From positions 62,001 to 126,000 of the forward strand of contig JAIUPH010000028.1 of the NCBI GenBank assembly GCA_020161065.1: DNA of 64,000 nt, read 5' to 3'. The stretch comes from Pseudomonadota bacterium. Its GTDB lineage: Bacteria; Pseudomonadota; Gammaproteobacteria; Burkholderiales; Burkholderiaceae_C. A model generated the notes under the pieces. The model did no database searches. It had not been told where the DNA came from and was given only the letters and a program-made list of their open reading frames with translations. Shown here one piece after another: positions 52,818 through 61,946 of this stretch. Every line of letters begins with the position of its first letter. Positions within the stretch are counted from its first letter, which is position 1. A program made the translations under genes and the position numbers.

Positions 52818-53075
52818 ATGGCCACTCGCCGCGCACCGACCACCACCGCCCCCGTCAACGGCGTCAAGCTCCGCCAGACCCAGGCAGAGTACACCGCCGC
52901 CCGCCCCAATGCCGAACCCGGCGTCAAGCCGATGATGTCGAGCTCGAAGATGTACGTGTGCATCCGCTGCCACGCCAACTTCAAGACCGGCGACGGCAAG
53001 GCCGACCCGCGCCTGCGCGGGCTGGGCCGCTGCAACGCCTGCCTGGGCGTCACCACCACGCCGGCCGCCGGCTAG
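52818..53075 (+). CDS. small CxxC zinc-ribbon-like protein
   Basis: This 85-residue protein has two Cys pairs, CIRCHANF near residue 48 and CNACLG near 72, suggesting one zinc ribbon, with a disordered Thr/Pro/Ala N-terminus. No family is recognised and no clear ribosome binding site is visible. Its stop TAG overlaps the stop of the acyl-CoA dehydrogenase remnant on the other strand. The cysteine pattern supports a real gene. Confidence 0.55.
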   Translation: MATRRAPTTTAPVNGVKLRQTQAEYTAARPNAEPGVKPMMSSSKMYVCIRCHANFKTGDGKADPRLRGLGRCNACLGVTTTPAAG

Positions 53076-53311
53076 GCCTCGTTCAGCAGCTTGTTCATCG
53101 TGTCGGCGGCGTGCATCACCGAAGCCGCGGTGATCATGTGGATCTCGCCGCGGCCGCCGCCGCCCCGCTCCAGCTCGTTGGCGGCGCGCAGCGGCTGGTA
53201 GGTCATCACCCGCGCCGATTCGGTCCACACATCCATGTCGGCCAACTTGGCGCGCACCATCTGGAAGTTGGCGATCGGCTGGCCGAACTGCTGGCTTTCC
53301 GCCGTACCGGC
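53072..53311 (-). pseudogene. remnant of an acyl-CoA dehydrogenase C-terminal domain
   Basis: The minus strand encodes QQFGQPIANFQMVRAKLADM followed by ESARVMTYQPLRAANELE and a final MHAADTMNKLLNEA. The first block is the well-known start of the C-terminal helical domain of acyl-CoA dehydrogenases. The protein then ends at a stop where the family normally continues with the VQIHGGxGY region, and all of the N-terminal and middle domains are missing. It is a fragment cut at both ends, probably inactive. Confidence 0.65.
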
Positions 53312-53349
53312 CGCCGCAGCGGTTGGATGGCGATGGTGAGCCCTGATGC

Positions 53350-53361
53350 GGTAGCGCTATC
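53350..53361. promoter_or_regulatory. LacI-family operator upstream of the regulator gene
   Basis: GGTAGCGCTATC differs by one base from the palindrome GGTAGCGCTACC found twice downstream of this gene. It lies 30 bases before the lacI ATG, so the regulator probably represses itself. Confidence 0.72.
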
Positions 53362-53391
53362 AAGCGGCCGTTGCTGGCCTAAGATCGGCCG

Positions 53392-54447
53392 ATGGCCGAC
53401 GCTCCCGCCCCGCCCCGTCGCAACCGCCGCGGCAGCGGCGCCGTCACCTTGCACGACGTGGCGCGGCTGGCCGGCGTGGCGCCGATCACCGCGTCGCGGG
53501 CGCTGAACACACCGCAGCAGGTGTCGGAAGACGTGCGCCGCCGCGTCGACGACGCGGTGGCCAAGACCGGCTACGTGCCCAACCGCATGGCCGGCGCGCT
53601 GGCTTCCAGCCGCAGCCGCCTGGTGGCGGCCGTGGTGCCCACCATCAGCGGCCCGGTGTTCGGGCCGACCATCGAAGCCCTGAGCGAGACCCTGGCCGCC
53701 GCCGGCTACCAGTTGATGCTGGGGCAGACCGGCTATGAAAGCGGCGCATCGGGCGAAGGCCAGGGCCAACGCGAGGACGCGCTGCTCGACGCCATCGTCG
53801 GCCGCCGGCCCGACGGCGTGGTGCTGACCGGCATCCTGCATTCGGCCCGCGGCCGCCAGCGGCTGCTGGCCGCCGCGCTGCCGGTGGTCGAGACCTGGGA
53901 CCTGACCGAGACGCCGATCGACATGCTGGTCGGCTTCTCGCACGCCGAGGTGGGCCGCGCGGTGGCCGACTTCCTGCTGGCCGGCGGCCGCCGCCGGCTG
54001 GCGGTGATCGCCGGCGCCGACGAGCGCGCGGCGCGGCGCACGGCGGCCTTCGTCGCCGCCGCCCGCGCCGGCCCGCAGGACGAGGTGCCGGTGTTCTGCG
54101 TGCCGGCGCCCACCACGCTGCGCAGCGGGCGCGAGGGCCTGGCGCACCTGCTGCAGCGGCGCGGCGGCGTCGACGCGGTGTTCTGCAGTTCCGACCTGCT
54201 GGCGCTGGGCGTGCTGACCGAGGCGCGCGCCCGCGGCCTGGCCGTGCCGCAGGACGTGGCGGTCGTCGGCTTCGGCGACCTCGGCTTCGCCGCCGACACG
54301 CTGCCGGCGCTGACCACGGTGCGCATCAACGGCGCGGCCATCGGCGAGCAGGCGGCGCGCTTCATCGTCGACCGCATCGAAGGCCGGCCGGTGGGGCCGC
54401 GGGTGGTCGACATCGGCTTTTCGATCGCGCGGCGCGACAGCGCCTGA
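53392..54447 (+). CDS. LacI-family transcriptional regulator (glucarate genes)
   Basis: This 351-residue repressor has an N-terminal LacI helix-turn-helix (TLHDVARLAGVAPITASRAL, residues about 19-38) with the hinge helix NRMAGALASSRS, then a periplasmic-binding-protein-like sensor domain resembling GntR of the gluconate system. It stands just before a Bug-gudD-garR operon that has two copies of its likely operator. Glucarate or a related sugar acid is the expected inducer. Confidence 0.92.
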   Translation: MADAPAPPRRNRRGSGAVTLHDVARLAGVAPITASRALNTPQQVSEDVRRRVDDAVAKTGYVPNRMAGALASSRSRLVAAVVPTISGPVFGPTIEALSETLAAAGYQLMLGQTGYESGASGEGQGQREDALLDAIVGRRPDGVVLTGILHSARGRQRLLAAALPVVETWDLTETPIDMLVGFSHAEVGRAVADFLLAGGRRRLAVIAGADERAARRTAAFVAAARAGPQDEVPVFCVPAPTTLRSGREGLAHLLQRRGGVDAVFCSSDLLALGVLTEARARGLAVPQDVAVVGFGDLGFAADTLPALTTVRINGAAIGEQAARFIVDRIEGRPVGPRVVDIGFSIARRDSA

Positions 54448-54482
54448 AGCGGCTTCGGCGCCGGTGCTTGCGCGGCTGTCAA

Positions 54483-54522
54483 GGTAGCGCTACCATTCGG
54501 GCCGTCACATGGTAGCGCTACC
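54483..54522. promoter_or_regulatory. twin LacI-family operators
   Basis: GGTAGCGCTACC occurs as a perfect 12-bp palindrome at 54483-54494 and again at 54511-54522, 28 bases apart (start to start). They lie 56 and 95 bases upstream of the Bug gene ATG, in the promoter region, and match the operator seen upstream of lacI. Gluconate-type LacI repressors bind sites of this kind. Confidence 0.85.
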
Positions 54523-54577
54523 GTCGAATGATGCGCCTGCCGCCCCCACCCAACCCGACCACCCCGGAGACCCGCCG

Positions 54578-55537
54578 ATGAAAGCCCTGCTCACCACCCT
54601 CGCCCTCGGCATGGCCGCGCTGGCGGCCCAGGCGCAAACCTGGCCGGCGCGCACCGTGACGCTGGTGGTGCCCTTCCCGCCCGGCGGCTCCACCGATACC
54701 GTGGCGCGCGCGCTGGGGCCGCGGCTGCAGGAGAAACTGGGCCAGACCTTCATCGTCGACAACCGGGCCGGCGCCACCGGCACCATCGGCGCCGCGGCGG
54801 TCAAGCGCGCGCCGGCCGACGGCTACACCTTCCTGGTCACCTCGCTGGGGCCGCTGGTCATCGCGCCGCACCTGATCAAGGGCGTGGCCTACGACGCCGG
54901 CAAGGACTTCGACTTCATCACCGTCGCCGTGCAGGCGCCCAACGTGCTGGTGGTGCCGGCCGCGTCGCCATCCAAGAGCGTGGCCGACGTGATCGCGCAG
55001 CAGAGGGCCCACCCCGGGCAGATGAGCTTCGCGTCATCGGGCAACGGTTCGTCGGACCACCTGACGGCCGAGCTGTTCTGGCAGCAGACCGGCACCACCG
55101 GCACCCACGTGCCCTACAAGGGCGGCGCGCCGGCCATCTCCGACCTGCTGGGCGGCCAGGTCAACGCCTCGTTCCAGAACATCAACGCGGTGATCCAGCA
55201 CATCAACGCCGGCAAGCTGCGCGCGCTGGCCATCACCAGCGAGCAGCGCTCGCCGCTGCTGCCCAACGTGCCCACGCTGGCCGAGGCCGGCGTCAAGGGC
55301 GTGGACGTCTACTCGTGGCAGGCCATCGTCGCGCCCAAGGGGCTGCCGGCCGACGTGCGCGGCAAGCTGCAGCAGGCGGTGGCCGCGGCCTTCGCCGACG
55401 ACAAGCTGCGCCAGCAGTTCACCGCCGTCGGCTTCGAGATCGTGGCCAGCACGCCCGAGCAGTTTGCCGCCTTCCAGCAGCGCGAGAACGCGCGCTGGAA
55501 GCAGCTCATCGAAACGCGCAAGATCACCGCGGACTGA
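54578..55537 (+). CDS. tripartite tricarboxylate transporter substrate-binding protein (Bug/TctC family)
   Basis: This 319-residue periplasmic binding protein has a signal peptide ([17 protein letters not shown]), then [37 protein letters not shown] and [20 protein letters not shown]. It lacks nearby tctA/tctB. Two bases separate it from gudD, so glucarate or galactarate is a plausible ligand. A GGAGA site lies 9 bases before the ATG. It is probably repressed by the LacI protein. Confidence 0.93.
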   Translation: MKALLTTLALGMAALAAQAQTWPARTVTLVVPFPPGGSTDTVARALGPRLQEKLGQTFIVDNRAGATGTIGAAAVKRAPADGYTFLVTSLGPLVIAPHLIKGVAYDAGKDFDFITVAVQAPNVLVVPAASPSKSVADVIAQQRAHPGQMSFASSGNGSSDHLTAELFWQQTGTTGTHVPYKGGAPAISDLLGGQVNASFQNINAVIQHINAGKLRALAITSEQRSPLLPNVPTLAEAGVKGVDVYSWQAIVAPKGLPADVRGKLQQAVAAAFADDKLRQQFTAVGFEIVASTPEQFAAFQQRENARWKQLIETRKITAD

Positions 55538-55539
55538 GC

Positions 55540-56871
55540 ATGGCCGAAGCCACCCCCCGCATCACCGCGCTGCGCGTGATTCCCGTCGCCGGCCGCGACG
55601 GCATGCTGCTCAACCTGAGCGGCGCCCACGGCCCCTTCTTCACCCGCAACCTGCTGATCCTGAGCGACAGCGCCGGCCGCACCGGCGTCGGCGAAGTGCC
55701 CGGCGGCGAGAAGATCCGCCAGACGCTGGAAGACGCGCGCGAGCTGGTCGTCGGCCAGCCGCTGGGCGCGCAGCAGCAGGTCCTGCAGCGCCTGCAGCGC
55801 GCCTTCGCCGACCGCGACGCCGGCGGCCGCGGCCAGCAGACCTTCGACCTGCGCACCACCATCCACGCGGTGACGGCGATCGAGAGCGCGCTGCTCGACC
55901 TGCTGGGCCAGCACCTGGAGGTGCCGGTGGCCGCGCTGCTGGGCGAAGGCCAGCAGCGCGGCTCCGTCGAGATGCTGGGTTATCTTTTCTACCTGGGCGA
56001 CCGCCGCAAGACCGGCCTGCCCTACCGCGACGAGCCCGACGCCGACGACGACTGGCTGCGCCTGCGCCACGAGGAAGCGCTGACGCCCGCGGCCATCGTG
56101 CGCCTGGCCGAGGCGGCGCGCGCGCGCTACGGATTCAACGACTTCAAGCTCAAGGGCGGCGTGCTGCGCGGCGAAGACGAGGTGCAGGCCATCCTGGCGC
56201 TGCACGAGCGCTTTCCCGACGCGCGCATCACGCTGGACCCCAACGGCGGCTGGCGGCTGAACGACGCGGTGCGCCTGCTGCGCGACCTGCGCGGCGTGCT
56301 GGCCTACGCCGAAGACCCCTGCGGCGCCGAGGACGGCTTCTCGGGCCGCGAGGTGATGGCCGAGTTCCGCCGCGCGACGGGGCTGCCCACCGCCACCAAC
56401 ATGGTGGCTACCGACTGGCGGCAGATGGCGCACGCGCTGGCGCTGCAAAGCGTGGACATCCCGCTGGCCGACCCGCACTTCTGGACGCTGGCCGGCAGCG
56501 TGCGCGTGGCGCAGACCTGCCGCGACTGGGGGCTGACCTGGGGCTCGCACAGCAACAACCACTTCGACGTGAGCCTGGCCATGTTCACCCATGTCGGCGC
56601 CGCGGCGCCGGGCCGCGTGACGGCGATCGACACCCACTGGATCTGGCAGGACGGCCAACGTTTGACGAAAGACCCGCTGCGCATCGAGAACGGCCGCGTG
56701 CAGGTGCCCGCCAAGCCGGGCCTGGGCGTCGAGCTGGACATGGCCGAGGTCGAGCGCGCCCACCAGCTCTACCGCCAGCACGGCCTGGGCGCGCGCGACG
56801 ACGCGGCGGCGATGCAGTTCCTGATCCCCGGCTGGACCTTCAACCCCAAGCAACCGGCGCTGGTGCGCTGA
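55540..56871 (+). CDS. gudD: glucarate dehydratase
   Basis: This 443-residue enolase-superfamily enzyme converts D-glucarate to 5-dehydro-4-deoxyglucarate. The Lys pair in FKLKGG near residue 207, metal region DPNGGW near 237, and the catalytic His in [19 protein letters not shown] near 338 are all present. Length matches GudD (about 446). It is followed 14 bases later by garR and is part of a LacI-controlled operon. It could act on L-idarate too. Confidence 0.95.
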   Translation: MAEATPRITALRVIPVAGRDGMLLNLSGAHGPFFTRNLLILSDSAGRTGVGEVPGGEKIRQTLEDARELVVGQPLGAQQQVLQRLQRAFADRDAGGRGQQTFDLRTTIHAVTAIESALLDLLGQHLEVPVAALLGEGQQRGSVEMLGYLFYLGDRRKTGLPYRDEPDADDDWLRLRHEEALTPAAIVRLAEAARARYGFNDFKLKGGVLRGEDEVQAILALHERFPDARITLDPNGGWRLNDAVRLLRDLRGVLAYAEDPCGAEDGFSGREVMAEFRRATGLPTATNMVATDWRQMAHALALQSVDIPLADPHFWTLAGSVRVAQTCRDWGLTWGSHSNNHFDVSLAMFTHVGAAAPGRVTAIDTHWIWQDGQRLTKDPLRIENGRVQVPAKPGLGVELDMAEVERAHQLYRQHGLGARDDAAAMQFLIPGWTFNPKQPALVR

Positions 56872-56885
56872 CGAGGAGCGGCTTC

Positions 56886-57779
56886 ATGAAGATCGGATTC
56901 ATCGGCCTGGGCATCATGGGCACGCCGATGGCGCTGCACCTGGCGGCCGCCGGCCATCGGCTCTTCGTCCGCACGCGCAGCCGCGTGCCCGAGGCCATCA
57001 CCGCGGCCGGCGCCACCGTCTGCGCCACGCCGGCCGCGGTGGCGCGCGAGGCCGAAGCCGTGTTCCTGATGCTGCCCGACACGCCCGACGTCGAGCAGGT
57101 GCTGTTCGGCGCCGACGGCGTCGCGATGGCACTCGAAGGCGGCGGCCCGCGCAAGCTGGTGGTCGACATGAGCTCGATCTCGCCGACCGCGACGCGCGAC
57201 TTCGCGCGCCGCGTCGGCGAACGCGGCGCCGACTACCTGGACGCCCCGGTCTCCGGCGGCGAAGTCGGCGCCAAGGCCGCCACGCTGACCATCATGTGCG
57301 GCGGCACCGAGGCCGCGTTCCAGCGCGCCCAGCCGCTGCTGGCGCTGATGGGCAAGAACATCACCCACGTCGGCGGCGCCGGCGACGGCCAGGTCACCAA
57401 GGTGGCCAACCAGATCATCGTGGCGCTCAACATCGCCGCGGTCGGCGAGGCGCTGGTCTTCGCCGCCAAGGCCGGCGCCGACCCCGCCAAGGTGCGCCAG
57501 GCGCTGCTGGGCGGCTTTGCCGCCAGCCGCGTGCTGGAGGTGCATGGCGAGCGCATGATCAAGCGCACGTTCCAGCCCGGCTTTCGCATCCGGCTGCACC
57601 AGAAGGACCTGAGCCTGGCGCTGCAAGGCGCGCGCGAGTTGGGCGTGGCGCTGCCGCAGACCGCCGGCGCCGCGCAGCTGATGCAGGCCTGCGCCGCCAA
57701 CGGCCTGGCCGACGCCGACCACTCGGCGCTGGTGCGCGCGCTGGAACTGCTGGCGGCGCGGGCCGTGGCCGAAGGCTGA
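56886..57779 (+). CDS. garR: tartronate semialdehyde reductase
   Basis: This 297-residue beta-hydroxyacid dehydrogenase reduces 2-hydroxy-3-oxopropionate to glycerate. It has GFIGLGIMGTPMA at residues 4-16, the substrate loop DAPVSGGEVGAKAATLTIMC near 120 and the catalytic Lys in TKVANQIIVALN near 172. It completes part of the glucarate route; the aldolase (garL) and kinase (garK) are not in the window. Confidence 0.93.
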   Translation: MKIGFIGLGIMGTPMALHLAAAGHRLFVRTRSRVPEAITAAGATVCATPAAVAREAEAVFLMLPDTPDVEQVLFGADGVAMALEGGGPRKLVVDMSSISPTATRDFARRVGERGADYLDAPVSGGEVGAKAATLTIMCGGTEAAFQRAQPLLALMGKNITHVGGAGDGQVTKVANQIIVALNIAAVGEALVFAAKAGADPAKVRQALLGGFAASRVLEVHGERMIKRTFQPGFRIRLHQKDLSLALQGARELGVALPQTAGAAQLMQACAANGLADADHSALVRALELLAARAVAEG

Positions 57780-57783
57780 CGGC

Positions 57784-57833
57784 CGAAGCGAGCGGCCTGC
57801 GGCGGGCGAAGCGAGCGGCCGGCGGCGGCCGCT
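57784..57833. terminator. direct repeats and hairpin between convergent operons
   Basis: CGAAGCGAGCGGCC occurs at 57784-57797 and 57807-57820. An 8-bp perfect hairpin AGCGGCCG/CGGCCGCT with a 4-base loop spans 57814-57833. It lies between the convergent garR and Bug genes, so it may end both transcripts, although no T-run follows. Confidence 0.5.
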
Positions 57834-57839
57834 GCCGCT

Positions 57840-58793
57840 TCACTCGAAACGCATCTTCGCGTCGGCCGCGATGCGGCGGTACAGCGCCATGTCGTCGCGG
57901 ATCTGCTGGCTCATGCGCTCGATGCTGCCGCCTTCGGGCGCCAGCCCCATCTCCTGCAGACGGCTGCGCAGCGCGGGGTCGGCCACGGCCTTGTTCAGCG
58001 CCTCGTTCAGCCGCGCCAGCGCCGCCGGCGGCGTGCCGGCGGGCGCCAGCAGCCCGGCCCAGGAATCCAGCACGAAGGCCTTCAGCCCGGCTTCCGCGGC
58101 GGTCGGCACCTTGGGCAGGCGCGGGTCGCGCTGCGATCCGGTGACGGCCAGCAGCCGCACCTTGCCGGCGTCGGCATAGGCCTTGGCGGTGGCGTCGAAG
58201 GCCAGGTCCAGCACGCCGCCGGCGACGTCGTTGAGCGCCGCCGCGGTCGACTTGTAGGGCACGTGGACGAGCGAGGTGCCGGTCAGCGCCTTGAAGTACT
58301 CGCCGGCGAAGTTGGCGCCGCTGCCGGGGCCCGAGCTGCCGTAGCTCAGCTTGCCCGGGTTGGCGCGCGCATGGGCGATGAACTCCTGCAGCGTGGCCGC
58401 CGGCACCGCGTTGGAGACCACCACGCCCAGGCCGTAGCTGGCCAGGATGCCCACCGGCGCGAGGTGCTTGTCGGCCTCCAGCTTCACCGCGGGGTCGACC
58501 ACCGGCAGGATGATGAAGCTGTTGTTGGTGAACAGCAGCGTGCGGCCGTCGGCCGGCGCCTTGACCACCACGTCGATGCCGATGCGCGAGCCGCCGCCGG
58601 GCCGGTTGTCGATGATCACCGTCTGCCCGAGCGTGGGGCCCAGGCGGTCGGCCAGCGCGCGCGCCGCGAGGTCGGTCACGCCGCCGGCCGGGTACGGCAC
58701 GACGATCTTCAGCACGTTGTCCTGCGCCGGCGCGGCGAAAGCAAGGCTCGCGGCCAGCAGCGCTGCGGCGATCGAACGAATGCGCTTGTTCAT
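57840..58793 (-). CDS. tripartite tricarboxylate transporter substrate-binding protein (Bug/TctC family)
   Basis: This 317-residue periplasmic binding protein has the signal peptide AAALLAASLAFAAPAQ, then DNVLKIVVPYPAGGVTDLAAR, DNRPGGGSRIGIDVVVKA and VHVPYKSTAAALNDVAGG. It is last in an operon of ornithine cyclodeaminase-like, DapA-like and this gene, 13 bases after the DapA-like stop. The ligand may be the substrate of those enzymes. No membrane partner is nearby. Confidence 0.92.
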   Translation of the reverse strand: MNKRIRSIAAALLAASLAFAAPAQDNVLKIVVPYPAGGVTDLAARALADRLGPTLGQTVIIDNRPGGGSRIGIDVVVKAPADGRTLLFTNNSFIILPVVDPAVKLEADKHLAPVGILASYGLGVVVSNAVPAATLQEFIAHARANPGKLSYGSSGPGSGANFAGEYFKALTGTSLVHVPYKSTAAALNDVAGGVLDLAFDATAKAYADAGKVRLLAVTGSQRDPRLPKVPTAAEAGLKAFVLDSWAGLLAPAGTPPAALARLNEALNKAVADPALRSRLQEMGLAPEGGSIERMSQQIRDDMALYRRIAADAKMRFE

Positions 58794-58806
58794 CGGGCGG
58801 GCCTCC

Positions 58807-59826
58807 TCAGCAAGGAAAGCGGCCTTCGGCGAAGGCGGCGTCGGGGTCGGCGGTGACGGGCAGGCCCGAGGCGGCCAGGCCCTGGCGCAGCATCTTCATC
58901 AGCCGGTCGGGCACGCGCGTGGCCGGCGCGCGCAGCGGGCCGCCGTTGCAGCCGGCCAGCCAGTCCTGGTACTTCCAGGCGGTGCGGTTGAGCACCGAGG
59001 TGCCGGGCACCGAGGCCTGCGCCGCGGCGGCGTTGGCGTTGCGCGCCGGGTTGACCTGCCAGTACATCGCCATCGCCTCCTCCCAGCGGCCCTGGCGCGC
59101 CAGCTCGAAGGCCCGCGGGTAATAACCGCTCATCCACGCAGTGTTGCTGGTGCCCGAGAACTGCAGCTTCATCAGGCTCATCAGCGGGATCGCGTCGCCT
59201 TCGATCGGGCAGCTGATCACCACCTGGTCGCGGAAGTGGTGGTACATCTCGCACAGCCCCGCCGGCAGCGGAAAGCCCTGCTCGGCCTTGATGGCGGCGA
59301 TGTTGGGGCAGTCGGCCAGCAGCCGCCGCACGAGGTCGACCGACATGCCGGCCGGGTGCACGCGCTCGAAGCCCCACAGCGGAATCGGAAACAGCATCAC
59401 CGCCAGCTCGGTGGCGTCGCAGAAAGCGCGCGTGTAATCGTAGATCTGCTGCTCGCTGGTCGGCCAGAACTGCGGCGGGTACGACAGCAGCACGATGTCG
59501 GCGCCGGCGGCCTGCGCCAGCCTGGCGGCCTGGATGTTGTCGGCCAGCGTGCCGAAGGCGGCGTGGAAGAACAGGCCCAGGCGCTCGCCCGCCGTCTCGC
59601 GCGCCCAGGCGGTGAACTGCGCGTTCTCCTCGGGCGTGATCGCCACTTCACTGCACAGCAGGGTGTAGCGGTAGCCGAAGGCGATGACGCGCTCGATGTC
59701 GTGGCGGATGCCGCGCTCGTTGAGCCGCTTCAAGTCGGCGCTGTAGCTCGGCAGCGTCACGGCCGAGCAGCCGGTGAGCTGCTCGCGCGCCCAGGCGCGG
59801 GCGTCGGTCTTGCGGTAGCGGGGCAT
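58807..59826 (-). CDS. DapA-superfamily lyase/hydratase lacking the standard catalytic tyrosine
   Basis: This 339-residue protein is a dihydrodipicolinate-synthase-like TIM barrel. The Schiff-base Lys is in AAIKAEQG, near residue 180. The position of the catalytic Tyr of the usual YNxP reads LFPIP, so Phe replaces Tyr, and the GTTGE motif is also absent. The enzyme may catalyse an aldolase or dehydratase reaction on a 2-oxoacid different from DapA or KdgD. It shares an operon with a Bug protein and an ornithine cyclodeaminase-like gene. Confidence 0.82.
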   Translation of the reverse strand: MPRYRKTDARAWAREQLTGCSAVTLPSYSADLKRLNERGIRHDIERVIAFGYRYTLLCSEVAITPEENAQFTAWARETAGERLGLFFHAAFGTLADNIQAARLAQAAGADIVLLSYPPQFWPTSEQQIYDYTRAFCDATELAVMLFPIPLWGFERVHPAGMSVDLVRRLLADCPNIAAIKAEQGFPLPAGLCEMYHHFRDQVVISCPIEGDAIPLMSLMKLQFSGTSNTAWMSGYYPRAFELARQGRWEEAMAMYWQVNPARNANAAAAQASVPGTSVLNRTAWKYQDWLAGCNGGPLRAPATRVPDRLMKMLRQGLAASGLPVTADPDAAFAEGRFPC

Positions 59827-59861
59827 GCGGGGCGGTCTCCGGTGTGCGTTGAAGATGCTCG

Positions 59862-60884
59862 TTACTTGGCCACCGGCACGATGCTGGCCGGCAGCGCCGT
59901 GCCCAGCCCGCGCTGGCGCGCGCGGGCCAGCAGCAGCTCGGCGATCACCACGTCCTGCAGCGCGGAACCCACCGACTTGTAGAGCACGATGTCGCCGGCC
60001 GCCCGGCGCGGCGTGGTGCGGCCGGCCACCACGTCGGCCAGCGGCAGCAATTTGCCGGCCAGCGGCACGCCGGCGCGCACGGCGGCGATGGCGTCGCCGG
60101 TGTCGTGCAGCACCTCGTCGGGCATGTCGGCCACGATGCAGGCGGCGCGCGCCATCGTGTCCTCGTCGACCTCGCGCTGCTCGGGCAGCGTCGAGCCCAG
60201 CGAAACCACGGTGGCGCCGCGTGGCAGCCAGGCGCCGCGCAGCACCGGCGATTCGTCGCGGCTGCGCGCGGCGCAGATCACCAGCTCGGCGCCCCGCACC
60301 GCGGCTTCGGCGCGGTCGACGGCGGTGATGTCCAGCGCGGGGCCGAAGGCGGCGGCAAAGCGCTCGCGGCTGGCCGGCGTGGGGCTGTAGACGCGCACTT
60401 GGCGCAGTTCGCGCACGGCACGCAGGGCGTGCAGCGCGCCGCGTGCCTCGAAGCCGGCGCCGATCACCGCCACCGTCAACGGCCGCCGCGGCGCCAGCCG
60501 GTCCACCGCCACCGCGGCAGTGCCGGCGGTGCGCAAGCCGGTGATGCGGTTGCCGTCGATCAGCGCGCTCAAGGCCATGGTCGCGGGGTCGAACAGCGCG
60601 ACCAGGTAGCTGGCGCGGCGCGCGCGCGGCGACGCGGCGATCAGCTTGCAGCCCAGGTGGCCGCCGTCGGGCGGCACGCCGGGCGACACCGCGCTCAGGC
60701 TGCGCAACCAGATGCCGTCGCCGCGCGCCATGCTGCGCGGCGGCAGCATCGCCGGCGACAGCGGCCGCGCATAGGCCGCCGCCAGCGCTGCGACCACGGC
60801 CGGCCAGTCGGCCAGCGCAGCGACCTCGGCATCGCCGATGAACAAGGTGGGCGGCGGCGCTTCGAGCACGGGCAGGTCCGACAT
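59862..60884 (-). CDS. ornithine cyclodeaminase/mu-crystallin family protein
   Basis: This 340-residue NAD(P)-dependent protein has the family core: GIWLRSLSAVSPG near residue 57, GNRITGLRTAGTAAVAVDRL near 110, the dinucleotide fold VAVIGAGFEARGALHALRA near 140 and ADMPDEVLHDTGDAIAAV near 250. Members are cyclodeaminases, imine reductases or opine dehydrogenases. The substrate is unknown. ATG 60884 is used; GTG 60893 is possible. It is first in the minus-strand operon before the DapA-like gene, 35 bases apart. Confidence 0.87.
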   Translation of the reverse strand: MSDLPVLEAPPPTLFIGDAEVAALADWPAVVAALAAAYARPLSPAMLPPRSMARGDGIWLRSLSAVSPGVPPDGGHLGCKLIAASPRARRASYLVALFDPATMALSALIDGNRITGLRTAGTAAVAVDRLAPRRPLTVAVIGAGFEARGALHALRAVRELRQVRVYSPTPASRERFAAAFGPALDITAVDRAEAAVRGAELVICAARSRDESPVLRGAWLPRGATVVSLGSTLPEQREVDEDTMARAACIVADMPDEVLHDTGDAIAAVRAGVPLAGKLLPLADVVAGRTTPRRAAGDIVLYKSVGSALQDVVIAELLLARARQRGLGTALPASIVPVAK

Positions 60885-60965
60885 GCCGCGCACGATAGGC
60901 AGGCCGCCGGCATTGCGGAACTGCCCACGGTCGAAAGCAGCTATGCGCCGCGCGGATGGCTGGCG

Positions 60966-61030
60966 TCAGGCTTGGGCATCAGGCTTCGGCATCCGGCCTG
61001 AGCCTCGGGCTTGTGCTTCAGGCTTCAACG
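60966..61030. repeat. five 13-bp degenerate tandem repeats
   Basis: Units of exactly 13 bases start at 60966, 60979, 60992, 61005 and 61018, with consensus TCAGGCTTSGGCA; the first two differ by one base and the last contains the stop codon of the minus-strand lysR gene. The array occupies about half of the gap between lysR and the ornithine cyclodeaminase-like operon. It may be a short variable-number repeat or a multi-site binding region. Confidence 0.65.
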
Positions 61031-61932
61031 GCGGGCTCGATCAGCCGGCACAGCAGCGTCCGCACTGCCTGCGTCGCGCGCGTGCGCGGTCGGCGCAGCG
61101 ATTCGCCCAGCACGACGAAGCGCTCCAGCACCGGGTCGACGATGCGCGCCGAGGCCAGCCGCTCGTCCAGCAGCCCGGGCAGCACCGAGGCGATGGCATA
61201 GCCGCCGCCGGCGGCCACCACCTCGTGCTGCAGGCCCACCGAATCGGCCTCCAGCGCCACCTGCAGCGCCAGGCCGTGCGCGGCGGCCAGCGCATCGAGC
61301 CGCGCGCGCAGCAGGTGCGGCCGGCTGGGCAGCACCAGCGGCAGCCCGCTCAAGGCGGCCAGCGGCAGGTCGGCGCCTTGCACTTGCGGGTCGCCGCGCG
61401 GTCCCACCAGGCGCAGCGCCATGCGCGCCAGCACCGGCTCGTCGCCCAGGCTGGCCGCCGATTCGCGCAGCACCAGCGCCATGTCGAGCCGGCCTTCGTG
61501 CAGATGCTCTTCCAGCTGCGCGCTGGCGGCTTCGGCCAGGTGCAGGCGCAGCAGCGGCAGTTGCGTGCGCACGGCGGCGGCCAGCGGCCCCGCGAAGCGG
61601 CGCACCGCGGTCGGCAGCAGGCCCACGCGCACCTCGCCCGCGGGCTGGCCGGCGGCGCTGCGGATGTCGTCGCTCAAGGCGTCGGCATCGGCGGCCAGGC
61701 GCTGCACGCGCGGCAGCAGGTGCTGGCCGAAATCGGTGATCACCACGCCGCGGCCGGTGCGGCGGAACAGCCGTTCGCCGCAGGCCTGTTCGAGCTGCGC
61801 GATCTGCCGGCTGACCATCGACTGCGGCATGTCCAGCGCCAGCGCCGCCTTGCTCAGGCTGCCCAGCGCCGCCACGCGCAGGAAGACCCGCCAGCGCGCA
61901 TCGACCAGGCCTTGCACCGCGGGCGACGCCAT
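61018..61932 (-). CDS. LysR-family transcriptional regulator
   Basis: This 304-residue regulator has the helix-turn-helix LRVAALGSLSKAALALDMPQ near residues 18-37 followed by SMVSRQIAQLEQACGERLF, then a substrate-binding domain. It is 14 bases after the second ABC permease on the same strand, and 133 bases before the ornithine cyclodeaminase-like operon. It could control either. The 3' end lies in the 13-bp repeat array. Confidence 0.92.
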   Translation of the reverse strand: MASPAVQGLVDARWRVFLRVAALGSLSKAALALDMPQSMVSRQIAQLEQACGERLFRRTGRGVVITDFGQHLLPRVQRLAADADALSDDIRSAAGQPAGEVRVGLLPTAVRRFAGPLAAAVRTQLPLLRLHLAEAASAQLEEHLHEGRLDMALVLRESAASLGDEPVLARMALRLVGPRGDPQVQGADLPLAALSGLPLVLPSRPHLLRARLDALAAAHGLALQVALEADSVGLQHEVVAAGGGYAIASVLPGLLDERLASARIVDPVLERFVVLGESLRRPRTRATQAVRTLLCRLIEPAVEA

Positions 61933-61946
61933 CGCGCGCCGCCGGT

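Noticed and set aside
52757-53059. Minus-strand frame opposite the CXXC protein
   Set aside because: It lacks motifs and ribosome binding site, while the plus strand has two CxxC pairs.
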